Source of the DNA: Enterococcus pallens ATCC BAA-351 | Lineage (GTDB): Bacteria; Bacillota; Bacilli; Lactobacillales; Enterococcaceae | Reading direction: 5' to 3' | Assembly: GCF_000407485.1 (NCBI RefSeq) | Contig: NZ_ASWD01000001.1 | Location: 62,001-126,000 of the forward strand | DNA length: 64,000 nt | Shown: piece after piece, positions 7,755 to 16,389 of the stretch | Position numbering within the stretch: position 1 is the first letter of the stretch | How the letters are laid out: the number at the start of each line of letters is the position of its first letter | Notes under the pieces: generated by a model | The model's input: the letters and a program-made list of their open reading frames with translations, nothing else | What the model was told of the DNA's origin: nothing | Databases searched by the model: none | Program-made: the position numbers and the translations under genes

Positions 7755-8645
7755 ATGTTTGGTTTTGGCAAACAGAAAAAGGATAGTTATCAAGAAACAA
7801 ATCAGGATGACTATTTTTACGATGAGTACGATGAAGAATATGAGGATGATTATAGGTATGAGCCTTATCCAGAGGAAGAATACGAGCGGCCAATACAAAA
7901 CTATCGGGAGTACGATCCTGATGAGCCGCGTTCCAGACATCGTACAGCCTCTGCTAACCTAGAACAACTAGATACTAGATATAACGAGAAAGGCGCTTTT
8001 TCGGAACCAAAAGAGGAAGCTCGAGAAAATCAAAAGGGTCCGTTGCAGCAAGAGGTTGAACGGTTAGAAGAAACAATCACGCAATTGAAGCATCAGTTGG
8101 AGGTCAAACAGTCAGAAATGGCGACAATGGCAACCGCCTTGTCAGAGAAGGATCAAGCCTTGCAGCATCAAAAAGCAAAGACCGAACAGCTGCAGGAAAA
8201 ACAACAAGAAACGGAAAGCCTACACACTAAAAAGGATCACCAGATTCAAGAACTGTCGAATCAAATCCAGCAGTTAAAGGCTGATATGACTACGAGTAAG
8301 ACTGATCAAATGGAGGCCTTGAGCCAGGCACAACAACAGGTCGAGGAACTTAAGAGAACGAAAAAAGAAAGTGAAGATATGAAAGCCGAATTGGCTACTA
8401 TTTTGATCGAAACTAAGAAACAGGAACGAGCAATTTTAGAACGAGCGGAGTATGAAGCGAAGGGAATTCGGAGTCAGGCTGAACAGGAGGCACATCAAGT
8501 GATTCATGATGCTTCATTGGAATTACGCGTAATGAAGCAGGAGATTAAAAACTACCGTAAACGCCTGCGTTCGGTTCAAGAAGAAACGACTCAATTTTTC
8601 GCACGTTTGTTAGCTAATAGCGATGCGTTATTGGAAGACGAATAG
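7755..8645 (+). CDS. DivIVA-like coiled-coil protein, first gene of fibre locus
   Basis: This 296-residue cytoplasmic protein starts at ATG 7755 (MFGFGKQKKD), with AAAGGAGG seven bases upstream. A GTG at 7734 lies before that site and is unlikely. Residues 8-60 are very acidic and tyrosine-rich (repeated DE/YE). Residues about 95-230 form a long coiled coil rich in Gln, Glu and Lys. The final 70 residues (AEYEAKGIRSQAEQEAHQVI) resemble the C-terminal coiled coil of DivIVA/GpsB-like proteins. There is no signal peptide or membrane helix. It may be a scaffold localising the secretion machinery at the membrane or septum. The family assignment is tentative. Confidence 0.65.
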   Translation: MFGFGKQKKDSYQETNQDDYFYDEYDEEYEDDYRYEPYPEEEYERPIQNYREYDPDEPRSRHRTASANLEQLDTRYNEKGAFSEPKEEARENQKGPLQQEVERLEETITQLKHQLEVKQSEMATMATALSEKDQALQHQKAKTEQLQEKQQETESLHTKKDHQIQELSNQIQQLKADMTTSKTDQMEALSQAQQQVEELKRTKKESEDMKAELATILIETKKQERAILERAEYEAKGIRSQAEQEAHQVIHDASLELRVMKQEIKNYRKRLRSVQEETTQFFARLLANSDALLEDE

Positions 8646-8663
8646 AAGAGGGGCGATTTTTCG

Positions 8664-9818
8664 GTGAAGCAATCACAGAATCAACTTACCCTTTATCCAA
8701 CTCCAGCCCCGATTATGCAGCAGGAATTGGCGACACAATCGTTGTTAGAAGAAATTGAACGGGCCTGCGAATACTTGTACGCTCCGCAGGGAACCTTAGA
8801 TGACAGCCAACGACAAAAAATTTACCAGCATTTTGAGCAATTATTCGGTTTGATGAATAGCAGCTACCACATTGAGTTGTTGCTAGTTTCTGAAACCTTG
8901 GATTGGCTATCTTTCTGGCAAGCTTTGCATCAGTTTTTCCCTCAGTTTGCTTGGGTTAAAGCTCAAACTGAGGAACCGAAATACGGGCGACAGGTCTATC
9001 GGTTTGACTTTATTCCGTTGGCACTTAGAGAATCAGGCTTTCCCTTTGCTATTCATTTAGAGGACAGCTTAAAGCAGCAGTTTCCAGCGACTATCGAAAA
9101 TGCCCTAGAGCGAGCTGAACAGCTGCTATTGGATTTAGCTGAACAGCACTTTTCTGAACCAGTTAATCAAATATCACAAAGAGAAAATTCTGTTTCAGTT
9201 GAAAAGACAGCTGAAGCGTTTGAGGATTCTCCGCTAGCAGTGGATCGGATAGAAACCGAGGAGAGACGGCAAGAAAGTCAAAGTAAGGCCCGTCTTCGAG
9301 CAGTTAATCAAAAGCTGGAGCTGGTCATCGAAAAACTGGAGCTTTCCATGCTTTATAGCGGTATTCAATACTTTGATCAAAAAAGTACTGAAGAAAGTGA
9401 CTGGGATAAACGAATTAAGATCAGTTTGCGCGAGTATACCTATCTATTACAAAAGGCTCGCTTCCTAGAACAAATGTGGCATTTAAACGGAGAGTTGATT
9501 AACAAAACTGAAAAAATGACCGTTACGGGGAACAAGTTAATCTACGAACGGGATCAGGTGAAACAAATTAAGGCCAATCTTTCGGCTCGGGATATTCACT
9601 TTGTTTTGTACGAGTGTCAGGTGATTGAATCTCGGGCAAGGGTACATGCTCGTCCTTGGTTTCGGAAGCCTTACGTTAAGCTGATGAAAATGGATTATGA
9701 CAACTTACTAAGCAAGGCGGCTTACTTTGATCTTCTTCAAGGGGAGAGTGCATTGTTAGAACGAATGATTCGAGAAAAGCAGGCTGCACCAGCTAAAGCA
9801 GCTCAGGAGGCAGGCTGA
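8664..9818 (+). CDS. uncharacterised 384-aa protein of fibre locus
   Basis: The start is GTG at 8664 with AGAGGGG upstream, 18 bases after the preceding stop. I do not recognise a family. The protein is soluble-looking, with no signal peptide or membrane helix. It has an N-terminal globular part (about 1-165), an acidic Gln/Glu-rich linker (about 170-215) and a basic helical C-terminal part (about 216-384) with predicted coiled-coil character. Its position between a coiled-coil protein and a signal peptidase suggests a cytoplasmic accessory role in assembly or secretion of the fibre proteins. Confidence 0.55.
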   Translation: MKQSQNQLTLYPTPAPIMQQELATQSLLEEIERACEYLYAPQGTLDDSQRQKIYQHFEQLFGLMNSSYHIELLLVSETLDWLSFWQALHQFFPQFAWVKAQTEEPKYGRQVYRFDFIPLALRESGFPFAIHLEDSLKQQFPATIENALERAEQLLLDLAEQHFSEPVNQISQRENSVSVEKTAEAFEDSPLAVDRIETEERRQESQSKARLRAVNQKLELVIEKLELSMLYSGIQYFDQKSTEESDWDKRIKISLREYTYLLQKARFLEQMWHLNGELINKTEKMTVTGNKLIYERDQVKQIKANLSARDIHFVLYECQVIESRARVHARPWFRKPYVKLMKMDYDNLLSKAAYFDLLQGESALLERMIREKQAAPAKAAQEAG

Positions 9819-9866
9819 GGCGGAAAATCCTCAAAAAGCTTTCGTCAATGGAGGCTAACTCTGAAT

Positions 9867-10337
9867 TTGGCAGGGATATTTGTTCTTTGCTACTTAGTCT
9901 TTCTTGGTGCTTTCCGAACGTACTATTGGCTGTATCCTCAATACTTTGTCAGTGGAGAATCCATGAAGCCAACCTTTTGGGAGCAAGAGGTTGTTCAAGT
10001 GAAATCCCACCATCAACCGGAGCGATTTGATGTAGTAGTGCTGCATCCACCAGATGCACCCACTGAACTGTATTTGAAACGAGTCATTGGTTTGCCTGGA
10101 GAACGGATCGATTATCAAGCTGGAGAGCTGCTAGTTAATCAGGAAATAATAGCCGACACCTTCGCTTATCAGACAGAAGATTTCAACTGGAGTGATGTAT
10201 CAAACAAACCGATTCCTAAGGGCTATTATTTTGTCTTGGGAGACAATCGGACTATCTCTAAAGACAGTCGAATTTTCGGCTTAGTTTCAGAAAAACAAAT
10301 TTTAGGCATTGTCCAAGAGGGGAACAAGGAGAAATGA
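9867..10337 (+). CDS. type I signal peptidase (Ser/Lys class)
   Basis: This 156-residue signal peptidase I (S26A) cleaves Sec signal peptides at the outer membrane face. It has one N-terminal membrane helix (about 3-20), catalytic Ser32 in SGESMKPTF, catalytic Lys71 in LKRVIGLPGE, and the conserved GDNR box (125-128). The start is taken as TTG 9867, with GGAGG about 12 bases upstream. The frame is open back to the stop of the previous gene, so a non-standard start slightly upstream is possible. It belongs to the same operon as a second signal peptidase of different catalytic type (11698-12657), so the two probably process different substrates. Confidence 0.88.
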   Translation: MAGIFVLCYLVFLGAFRTYYWLYPQYFVSGESMKPTFWEQEVVQVKSHHQPERFDVVVLHPPDAPTELYLKRVIGLPGERIDYQAGELLVNQEIIADTFAYQTEDFNWSDVSNKPIPKGYYFVLGDNRTISKDSRIFGLVSEKQILGIVQEGNKEK

Positions 10338-10651
10338 AAACATTGCAGGAAAAAATTGAATGGTACACCTTTTGGTACTGGGTCTATTGGCTCTTTTCAT
10401 TAATGGTATTAGCAGGAGTTGCTATCTTAGGAATCTTTTTTTACTTCACTGATTTTCAAGAGGTGGTAACCGTCAGTCAATTGTTTCTTCTATTATTACT
10501 AATGATTCTAGCTCTGTATTTTCAAATGACGGCCTTGTATTACCACAATGTACTTCTGAAGCTGAAGCAGACAGCGGCTAGACAAAAACGACCGCGAAGC
10601 TCAGGGCGTAATTATCCTCCACAGGAAAGGCGGAAGCCAAATGAAGAGTAA
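10334..10651 (+). CDS. small two-helix membrane protein
   Basis: This 105-residue protein overlaps the signal peptidase stop by four bases (ATGA). It has two hydrophobic helices (about 15-40 and 46-68) and a basic, Arg/Lys-rich cytoplasmic tail (80-105). No family is recognised. The tight overlaps on both sides imply coupled translation and membership in the same export or assembly complex. Confidence 0.65.
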   Translation: MKTLQEKIEWYTFWYWVYWLFSLMVLAGVAILGIFFYFTDFQEVVTVSQLFLLLLLMILALYFQMTALYYHNVLLKLKQTAARQKRPRSSGRNYPPQERRKPNEE

Positions 10652-11684
10652 AGTCATACTGTGCGGTGTCGGATTAAGCTTTTGCTTGGCTGCGGGTTAT
10701 CAGACACCTATCAAACAAGTTGTATCAGCCGAAACGAAGGAGTCCACTGCTTCAGAAAAAAGCTTACCCTCAAGTACTGAAAGCGAAAGTAATACTAGTA
10801 AGGTAATCGAAGAATCGGTTGAAGCTGAGGTATCGGAAGCATCTTCTATAGAAGAAATTTCCACAAGTGAGACGACAGAATCGATTGCTTCGTCCACATC
10901 TGTTAATGAAGCAACTGAAGAATCGAGTGCAGCTGTTCCTGAATCAAGCATTGAAGAGCGCGTAATTTTACCTGAAGAAGAGATCGAAGAAAACTATCAA
11001 TTTTCAGTCACAAAGAGTCAAACCACTGAGGCATTTATCCAGGTCATTGCCAAAGATGCGCAGGAAATCGCTTGGAAGGAAAAGCTTTACGCTTCTGTGA
11101 TGATTGCGCAGGCCATATTGGAAACAGGATCAGGCAACAGCCAATTAGCCCGACCGCCTTATCATAATTTGTTTGGAATTAAAGGAAGCTATCAAGGGAA
11201 GAATGTTTCATTTAATACCCAAGAGGATCATGGGAATGGCCAACTGTATACGATCAAAGCAGCTTTTCGACAGTATCCCAGCTATAAAGAGTCCTTAGAA
11301 GATTATGCCGCTTTATTGCGAAATGGTATCTCAGGGAATGCTGAATTTTATCAATCTACTTGGAAAGAAAATGCGCCAACCTGTCAAGAAGCAAGCAAAG
11401 GGTTAACTGGCAAATATGCTACAGATACGTCGTATGATAAAAAGCTAAATGCATTGATTGAGACGTATCAATTGATGCAATTCGACCAAGAACCGAATCA
11501 AGAGGTAACAGAAGCATCTTCTGAGATAAGAGAACTTCCGCCCGTTCAGGAAGCAGAAGAATCAAGCCAAGAAGAAGCAATACGAAGGCTGCAGACAAAC
11601 GAGAAGAAGCAAAAAGTTACTACAATTCCAGAGGCTGCACAGCGGCCAGCGAAACAATTGTCTGGAGATCGCGCAGCGCAATGA
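10641..11684 (+). CDS. secreted glucosaminidase (peptidoglycan hydrolase)
   Basis: This 347-residue exported protein has a signal peptide (1 to about 30, cleavage near VVSAE). A Ser/Glu/Thr-rich low-complexity linker (30-110) follows, then a glucosaminidase domain of LytG/FlgJ type (about 125-280). That domain has the motif QAILETGSGNS, whose Glu is the expected catalytic acid, and the downstream NLFGIKG and FRQYPSYKESLEDYA signatures. The C-terminal tail (about 285-347) is charged and lacks an LPXTG or LysM anchor. It probably opens the peptidoglycan for the surface structure made by this locus. It overlaps the previous gene by 11 bases. Confidence 0.88.
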   Translation: MKSKVILCGVGLSFCLAAGYQTPIKQVVSAETKESTASEKSLPSSTESESNTSKVIEESVEAEVSEASSIEEISTSETTESIASSTSVNEATEESSAAVPESSIEERVILPEEEIEENYQFSVTKSQTTEAFIQVIAKDAQEIAWKEKLYASVMIAQAILETGSGNSQLARPPYHNLFGIKGSYQGKNVSFNTQEDHGNGQLYTIKAAFRQYPSYKESLEDYAALLRNGISGNAEFYQSTWKENAPTCQEASKGLTGKYATDTSYDKKLNALIETYQLMQFDQEPNQEVTEASSEIRELPPVQEAEESSQEEAIRRLQTNEKKQKVTTIPEAAQRPAKQLSGDRAAQ

Positions 11685-11697
11685 ATGGAGGGAAGCC

Positions 11698-12657
11698 ATG
11701 ACGAGAGCACGAGAGTACCGTCCACGAGATCGTCAGGAAAATCGACAAATGCCAGATCATCCACCTTCTTCTTCCGATCGAAGAACTTCAAGAAATGATG
11801 ATTACTGGAATAATTCACGACCGGTACGTGATCATGATGGACCGCGTCCACCTAATGAGGATTCGTATCAGAGGAATAGATATTCTAGACAGCGGTCACC
11901 GGATTATAGAAAAACTGCCTATCGCCAAGGCCCTTCAAGGCAGTATCGACCGCCGCATCCAGGAAGAAGCCAACCAGTCTATGCCAGATATGATCAGGAG
12001 TGGCCGGCACCAAGACCGCGACCAAGTCCAAGAAAACACGCAAACAATTTGCAGAAGGCTAAGCAATCCACCCATCGGCAAATCTTTCTATTTATATACA
12101 ATCTATTTTTCTATACCTTAACCATTGGTATCTTACTAAGCTCCGTGATGTTTGCGTTTAGCGAGAAGTCAAATGCTGCTATTTTAGGCCATCGCTTTTA
12201 TCAGGTACTAACTGATTCTATGGCGCCGCAACCAAATTCTCCCAAAGGCGGTTTTTATTCAGGAGACATTGTACTGGTAAAAATGACCGACGGCTCCCAA
12301 GTTAAACCGGGAGACATTGTCACTTTTCAAGTGGGGGAAGGAGATCGTTACCTGACCCATAGAATGGTGGAGCGTTTGGACCAATTAAATGGTCAAGCCG
12401 GAGATTACATCGTCACCAAAGGGGATGCCAATAAGAGTAATGATCCGCCGATTTTAGCAGATCGTGTGCGAGGAAAAGTAGTATTTGTCATTCCTAAAAT
12501 GGGCAGTCTATTGAATTTTATTCAGGAAAATCTATGGTTGTGCGTGGTGTGTGTACTATCCACATTTGGGTTCTTTTTAGTTTTAAAGGCCTACTTTTTG
12601 CAGCCTGATCCCGTTAGAGAAAGCACCAAAAGAAAGAAATACCCAAGAGAGGTATAA
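11698..12657 (+). CDS. sipW: SipW-type signal peptidase (Ser/His class)
   Basis: This 319-residue ER/archaeal-type signal peptidase I belongs to the class that processes TasA/camelysin-like proteins. Residues 1-125 are an unusual cytoplasmic extension rich in Arg, Pro, Asp and Tyr and likely disordered. A membrane helix (about 129-154) follows, then the catalytic domain with Ser174 in LTDSMAP and His221 in YLTHRMVE. A second membrane helix lies near 283-310. The family normally lacks the long N-terminal extension, which may dock the enzyme onto the coiled-coil proteins encoded upstream. Three probable substrates follow directly. Confidence 0.88.
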   Translation: MTRAREYRPRDRQENRQMPDHPPSSSDRRTSRNDDYWNNSRPVRDHDGPRPPNEDSYQRNRYSRQRSPDYRKTAYRQGPSRQYRPPHPGRSQPVYARYDQEWPAPRPRPSPRKHANNLQKAKQSTHRQIFLFIYNLFFYTLTIGILLSSVMFAFSEKSNAAILGHRFYQVLTDSMAPQPNSPKGGFYSGDIVLVKMTDGSQVKPGDIVTFQVGEGDRYLTHRMVERLDQLNGQAGDYIVTKGDANKSNDPPILADRVRGKVVFVIPKMGSLLNFIQENLWLCVVCVLSTFGFFLVLKAYFLQPDPVRESTKRKKYPREV

Positions 12658-12710
12658 CCGCTTGTTAACTACAAGTGTTTATATAAAAAAGAACCTATAG
12701 GAGGAAAAAA

Positions 12711-14027
12711 ATGAAGAAGAACAGCAAAAAGAAAAAGCTGATGGCTGCAGCAGCAGCTCTAGCATTAATCGCAGCCATCTCCGGGACATTTGCCTGGATT
12801 ACGGCTCAAGATCAACGGATCAACCGGGCAGAGTCCGCTGCGGTTAATGATGACAGCGTGGTGCTGAAGGAACAATGGGAGCCTATGCCGCTAGTTGCCG
12901 GAACTGAAGCCAAGAAGGAAGTATCTGTTTCCAATACGGGGAACGCCAATGTATTTGTTCGGATTTCTTATGAGGAAGTGCTGAAGCATTTAGCAGGAAA
13001 GGGCAGCATTGAGTATGGTGCTGTTACCGATGCTGGAGCTAAATATGTCTATGTAGCCAATGATTCCGGCTTAGGAAAAAATATGCCAGTAAATGCCAAT
13101 GCGGCGTCAATGTTCAATGATGGCTACCGGATTGTTCCTGCTAGTCAAGTGACCGGTTTAACTTCTCAAGACACGAATGTGAAATTGCTGGCTAAGGGTG
13201 GAAAAGTAGTCGATCCATTAACTGGATCTGTCAGCAATAACCTTGAAACAAAGATTATCCACGAATACTACACCGATCCATCCAATACAGGAAAAAATCC
13301 TGGCGATGCGGGATACGATGCAACAAAGAATAAATATCAAGCCATGACTTATGATATTGCGGTAACTGATGAAAAAGGCAGTAATGATGGAACTGCATGG
13401 GAGTACACGCTATCAAATGTGAAATATGCGTATTACAAGGATGGGTATAAAAATACAGTAGCCAATTGGGCAAAATCCACTTTGCCAGATGAAAGTGGAA
13501 ATAATACAGGCAACGCTTTGCTAGGAACAAAAGGCCTACGCTACAGCGTGAACTACAACTATACAACGACTGCAGAAGGTTTGGGAGCGAGTGCTACAAT
13601 TCCTGGGCCAACACCTGCTACGACGGCTGACCAAAAACCAATTGCGTCATCTACTAATTATGGTCTAGAAGCCGATACTAATGGGCTAGGTAAAAGTCAT
13701 ATCCGTGTTGGCTATGGTACAGATATTACTGACGTTGCAACATTAGCAGATAAAAAATGGGTTTACAATGCAGAAGACGGTTGGTTCTACTACACAGTTC
13801 CTTTGAAGTCGGGTGAAACTACGCCAGACCTACTGAAGAAATTAGTTTTTGAAAGTGCTCTAGGCGTTGAATACACCAATGCTTCATTTGATCTTGTGGT
13901 AAAAATGGAAGCTGTACAAGCAACCGAAGCTGCATTAACAGATAGTGCTGGCTGGAATTTAGGAGGAGGCTCTAAACCAACTGGAGATACTCTGGCTATT
14001 GTAACAAAATTAGTCGCTGGCATTTAA
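12711..14027 (+). CDS. TasA/BsaA-like SipW-dependent matrix protein (major)
   Basis: This 438-residue exported protein has the hallmark SipW-substrate N-terminus: a basic stretch, an Ala-rich hydrophobic helix (about 10-27) and the TFAWITAQDQR junction. An early segment (VSVSNTGNANVFVRISYEE) is typical of TasA, camelysin and BsaA proteins. The C-terminal part carries WFYYTVPLKSGETTPDLL, shared in form with the next two substrates. AGGAGG seven bases upstream and the largest size make it the probable main fibre subunit. Related proteins polymerise into matrix fibres in Bacillus and Clostridium. Polymerisation here is inference. Confidence 0.8.
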   Translation: MKKNSKKKKLMAAAAALALIAAISGTFAWITAQDQRINRAESAAVNDDSVVLKEQWEPMPLVAGTEAKKEVSVSNTGNANVFVRISYEEVLKHLAGKGSIEYGAVTDAGAKYVYVANDSGLGKNMPVNANAASMFNDGYRIVPASQVTGLTSQDTNVKLLAKGGKVVDPLTGSVSNNLETKIIHEYYTDPSNTGKNPGDAGYDATKNKYQAMTYDIAVTDEKGSNDGTAWEYTLSNVKYAYYKDGYKNTVANWAKSTLPDESGNNTGNALLGTKGLRYSVNYNYTTTAEGLGASATIPGPTPATTADQKPIASSTNYGLEADTNGLGKSHIRVGYGTDITDVATLADKKWVYNAEDGWFYYTVPLKSGETTPDLLKKLVFESALGVEYTNASFDLVVKMEAVQATEAALTDSAGWNLGGGSKPTGDTLAIVTKLVAGI

Positions 14028-14057
14028 TTGTACCGTGATTGGGCGAGGGGGGAGTAG

Positions 14058-14765
14058 GTGAATATACGTAAAATACTCATTGGAATATTCAGTCTTTTTG
14101 CCTTATTTAGCAGCTCTCTAACTGTTGAGGCAGCAAAAACACTTCCTCCTGGTCTGGTAATTGGGGATTCTGATGGACTCTATGCTACTTCTGAGGGAGA
14201 ATACTACATTGATCTGGCAGGCATTCTCCCAGGAGAAGCATACGAAAAGGAAATCACGATTCGCAGCTTGGATTTGGAGACTCCTTTTTCGTTAGGACTG
14301 CTGGTAGAGGAAATTAAATCCAGTGGTTCCGTGGATTGGAAAAACCATATTACGTTAAAACTCGTTTTAGATGGCAAGGAAATTTATCAAGGACCGTTAT
14401 TAGGGGATGGAAGTCGAGATTGGAGTAAAACACCGCTAGAATTAGGCATTTGCAGGTATGGAACTGATAAAGTGCTGAAGGCGACTTTTACGATGGACCC
14501 CACCCTAACCAATGAGAATCTAAAAGCAAAGAGTACCTTAGAGTTTATGTGGACCTTTGTAGGGACGAAGGATCAACCGACAAAATCCTCTACAACCGAG
14601 TCATCTGTAGAAAGTTCAAGCAGCTCGCCACCGGGAAAACCTTCTAATCGAAAGCTGCTGCCGCAAACGGGTGAAGAACTGGTTTATCTTTTCTTGACTG
14701 GTTTGTTATTGATTTTAATTGTCTTATTTTTATGGAAAAAACGCCGAGAGGAGGAGCAGGAATGA
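14058..14765 (+). CDS. LPXTG-anchored surface protein of fibre locus
   Basis: This 235-residue wall protein starts at GTG 14058 behind a strong GAGGGGGGAG site. It has a signal peptide (1 to about 26), an extracellular domain of about 150 residues, a Ser/Thr/Pro linker (about 175-200), and a sortase signal LPQTG followed by a hydrophobic helix and the charged tail KKRREEEQE. It is the only member of the locus with a cell-wall anchor, so it may tether the SipW-dependent fibre to peptidoglycan. No sortase gene is in the window, so a housekeeping sortase would be needed. The stop overlaps the next start (ATGA). Confidence 0.85.
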   Translation: MNIRKILIGIFSLFALFSSSLTVEAAKTLPPGLVIGDSDGLYATSEGEYYIDLAGILPGEAYEKEITIRSLDLETPFSLGLLVEEIKSSGSVDWKNHITLKLVLDGKEIYQGPLLGDGSRDWSKTPLELGICRYGTDKVLKATFTMDPTLTNENLKAKSTLEFMWTFVGTKDQPTKSSTTESSVESSSSSPPGKPSNRKLLPQTGEELVYLFLTGLLLILIVLFLWKKRREEEQE

Positions 14766-15617
14766 ATCAAAAGGAAAAACGTCGCCACTTGCTTCGGACC
14801 TTTGTTCGCAGTAAGGGACTGTTCGCCTGTTTCTCTCTGGTATTGAGTTTGCTGCTGGTAGTGGGCAGTACTTATGCTTGGCTGACTTCGGCAGATGAAC
14901 GAGTCAATCGAACGGATGCTAATCAACGAAGGCTATCCGCCATTGTGGAGGAAGACTTCGATCAGGTGTTTCACTGGTCACCGGGAACAACAAAGGAAAA
15001 AAATATTCGTGTACGAAATACGGGAGAAATGCCAGCAATTGTGCGTATTTCTTTGAAAGAATTTTTTGTAGGCTTTGAAACGGATGTAACGGATAAGCAC
15101 GATACCGCTAATAATGGTAACGGAAATTTGAAGGTCTATGGCTCGCCAAGTGCAACAGCAATTGATGTGAAGAAAACGGAAACCTGGGCTGTTGGAAATA
15201 CCTATGAGGTCAGTGCCAATACCCACTACAAAGCAGCTGTTGCCTTATTGGATCAGACATATTCTTACAAAGGGACAAGAACAGGACCGTTACCGGCAAT
15301 TGAGTTAAATTTTGAAGCAGGAAAGCTTTTTTGACAAAGAAAACCCGCCTGCAGCAAGCGATAAGCAGTATTGGTATTACGAGAAGGGCTATTTTTATTA
15401 TTCGGAGGTCCTTCAACCAAAAGAAGTTACGCCTAATTTGTTAGACAGCGTTTCATTAAATTCAGCTTATACCAATCAGTACAAGGGAGCTTTATACCGG
15501 TTGACATCAGAGCTGGAGGCACATGATTTAACCAAAGAGCTGCTCTCAGATTGGTCGCTTACTAATAATGATTATGCCTATACCCTCTATCAATCGAAGC
15601 TAGATCATGGGAACTGA
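14762..15617 (+). CDS. TasA/BsaA-like SipW-dependent protein, split by a +1 frameshift
   Basis: Two overlapping frames encode the halves of one SipW substrate. Frame 1 (14762-15334) has the basic N-terminus, membrane helix and STYAWLTSADERVN junction, and the VRNTGEMPAIVRIS segment. Frame 2, open from 15312 to 15617, carries QYWYYEKGYFYYSEVLQ and the family's C-terminal end. Frame 1 stops at a TGA following a run of six T. Skipping one T joins the frames as ...GKLF-DKENP, giving about 285 residues. The site reads TTT TGA C, the same form as the release-factor-2 programmed shift. Mutation, phase variation or sequencing error are alternatives. Both halves remain well conserved in character. Confidence 0.72.
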
Positions 15618-15638
15618 ACAGAGAGGAATGAGTAAAAG

Positions 15639-16274
15639 ATGCAAAGAAAACAACGGCAGCATTTATTTTATTTCCTTGCTCTGACCGGCTGCGTTTTCTT
15701 GTTAATAAGCGGAAGTTATTTTGTTTATGCAGCAATGACAGCCACCGATAAAAAAGCCAATGATTTCCAGATAGGACAAGTAGAAACTAGTTTAGTAGAA
15801 ATTTTCGATGACAACATCACTGAAATAGCAAAGAATCAGAGTGTAAAAAAAGAAGTGTCGGTGAAGAACACGGGAACGATTAACCAGTTTGTTCGGGTGA
15901 TGATCCTGCCTGAAGTTCGAGCCTCAATTGAGGGAGATACAAATAAACAAGTTTTGCCATTGGTAATTGGTAAGGATCTTGAATTAGAGAATATGACAAC
16001 AACAGATTGGCAGGCCGGCGGTGATGGGTATTACTATTACGTCAAAGAGGCTGTAGCACCGAAGAAATCCACCAGTTATTTGTTTAAATCGATCAAATTA
16101 TCAGACGGCTTAACCCAGCAGTACCATCAAACTGAATTTTCTATCTATTTAAAGGTTGAAACAATAAATTGTGCAGAATTTACTTATCGCGATGCCTGGT
16201 GGCAAGGAAAGATTCCAACAAGCGCATCGTTAAAGGCAGTAGATGATGCCTTAAAAACGAAGGTTGAAAAATAA
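15639..16274 (+). CDS. TasA/BsaA-like SipW-dependent protein (third)
   Basis: This 211-residue exported protein of the same family has a hydrophobic helix (about 9-30), the SYFVYAAMTATDKKAN junction, and VSVKNTGTINQFVRVMI, matching the segments of the other two substrates. The C-terminal half contains GGDGYYYYVKEAVAPKKST, the counterpart of the WFYY/WYYE motif. It is shorter than the major protein and may be a minor or cap subunit. It lies 21 bases after the frameshifted gene. Confidence 0.8.
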   Translation: MQRKQRQHLFYFLALTGCVFLLISGSYFVYAAMTATDKKANDFQIGQVETSLVEIFDDNITEIAKNQSVKKEVSVKNTGTINQFVRVMILPEVRASIEGDTNKQVLPLVIGKDLELENMTTTDWQAGGDGYYYYVKEAVAPKKSTSYLFKSIKLSDGLTQQYHQTEFSIYLKVETINCAEFTYRDAWWQGKIPTSASLKAVDDALKTKVEK

Positions 16275-16278
16275 TGAT

Positions 16279-16351
16279 AAGGACATAGGATGCTATGTCC
16301 TTTATAGCTAAATCAACACTTATGAGGTGAATGCTTTATGGGTAAAGCATT
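16279..16351 (+). promoter_or_regulatory. two leader hairpins before the large surface-protein gene
   Basis: A 10-bp stem (16279-16288 with 16293-16302) and a 9-bp stem (16330-16338 with 16343-16351) lie in tandem. Neither is followed by a proper T run, so they look like mRNA processing, stabilising or attenuating structures between the fibre subunit genes and the 1083-aa gene. Confidence 0.5.
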
Positions 16352-16389
16352 GATTTGATGAGTTTTGTAAGGAGGAATCCAAACAGTCA

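Noticed and set aside
9848-10030. 60-codon frame overlapping the signal peptidase start
   Set aside because: Overlaps the clear signal peptidase catalytic domain in another frame. Its ATG is part of the ribosome site for TTG 9867.
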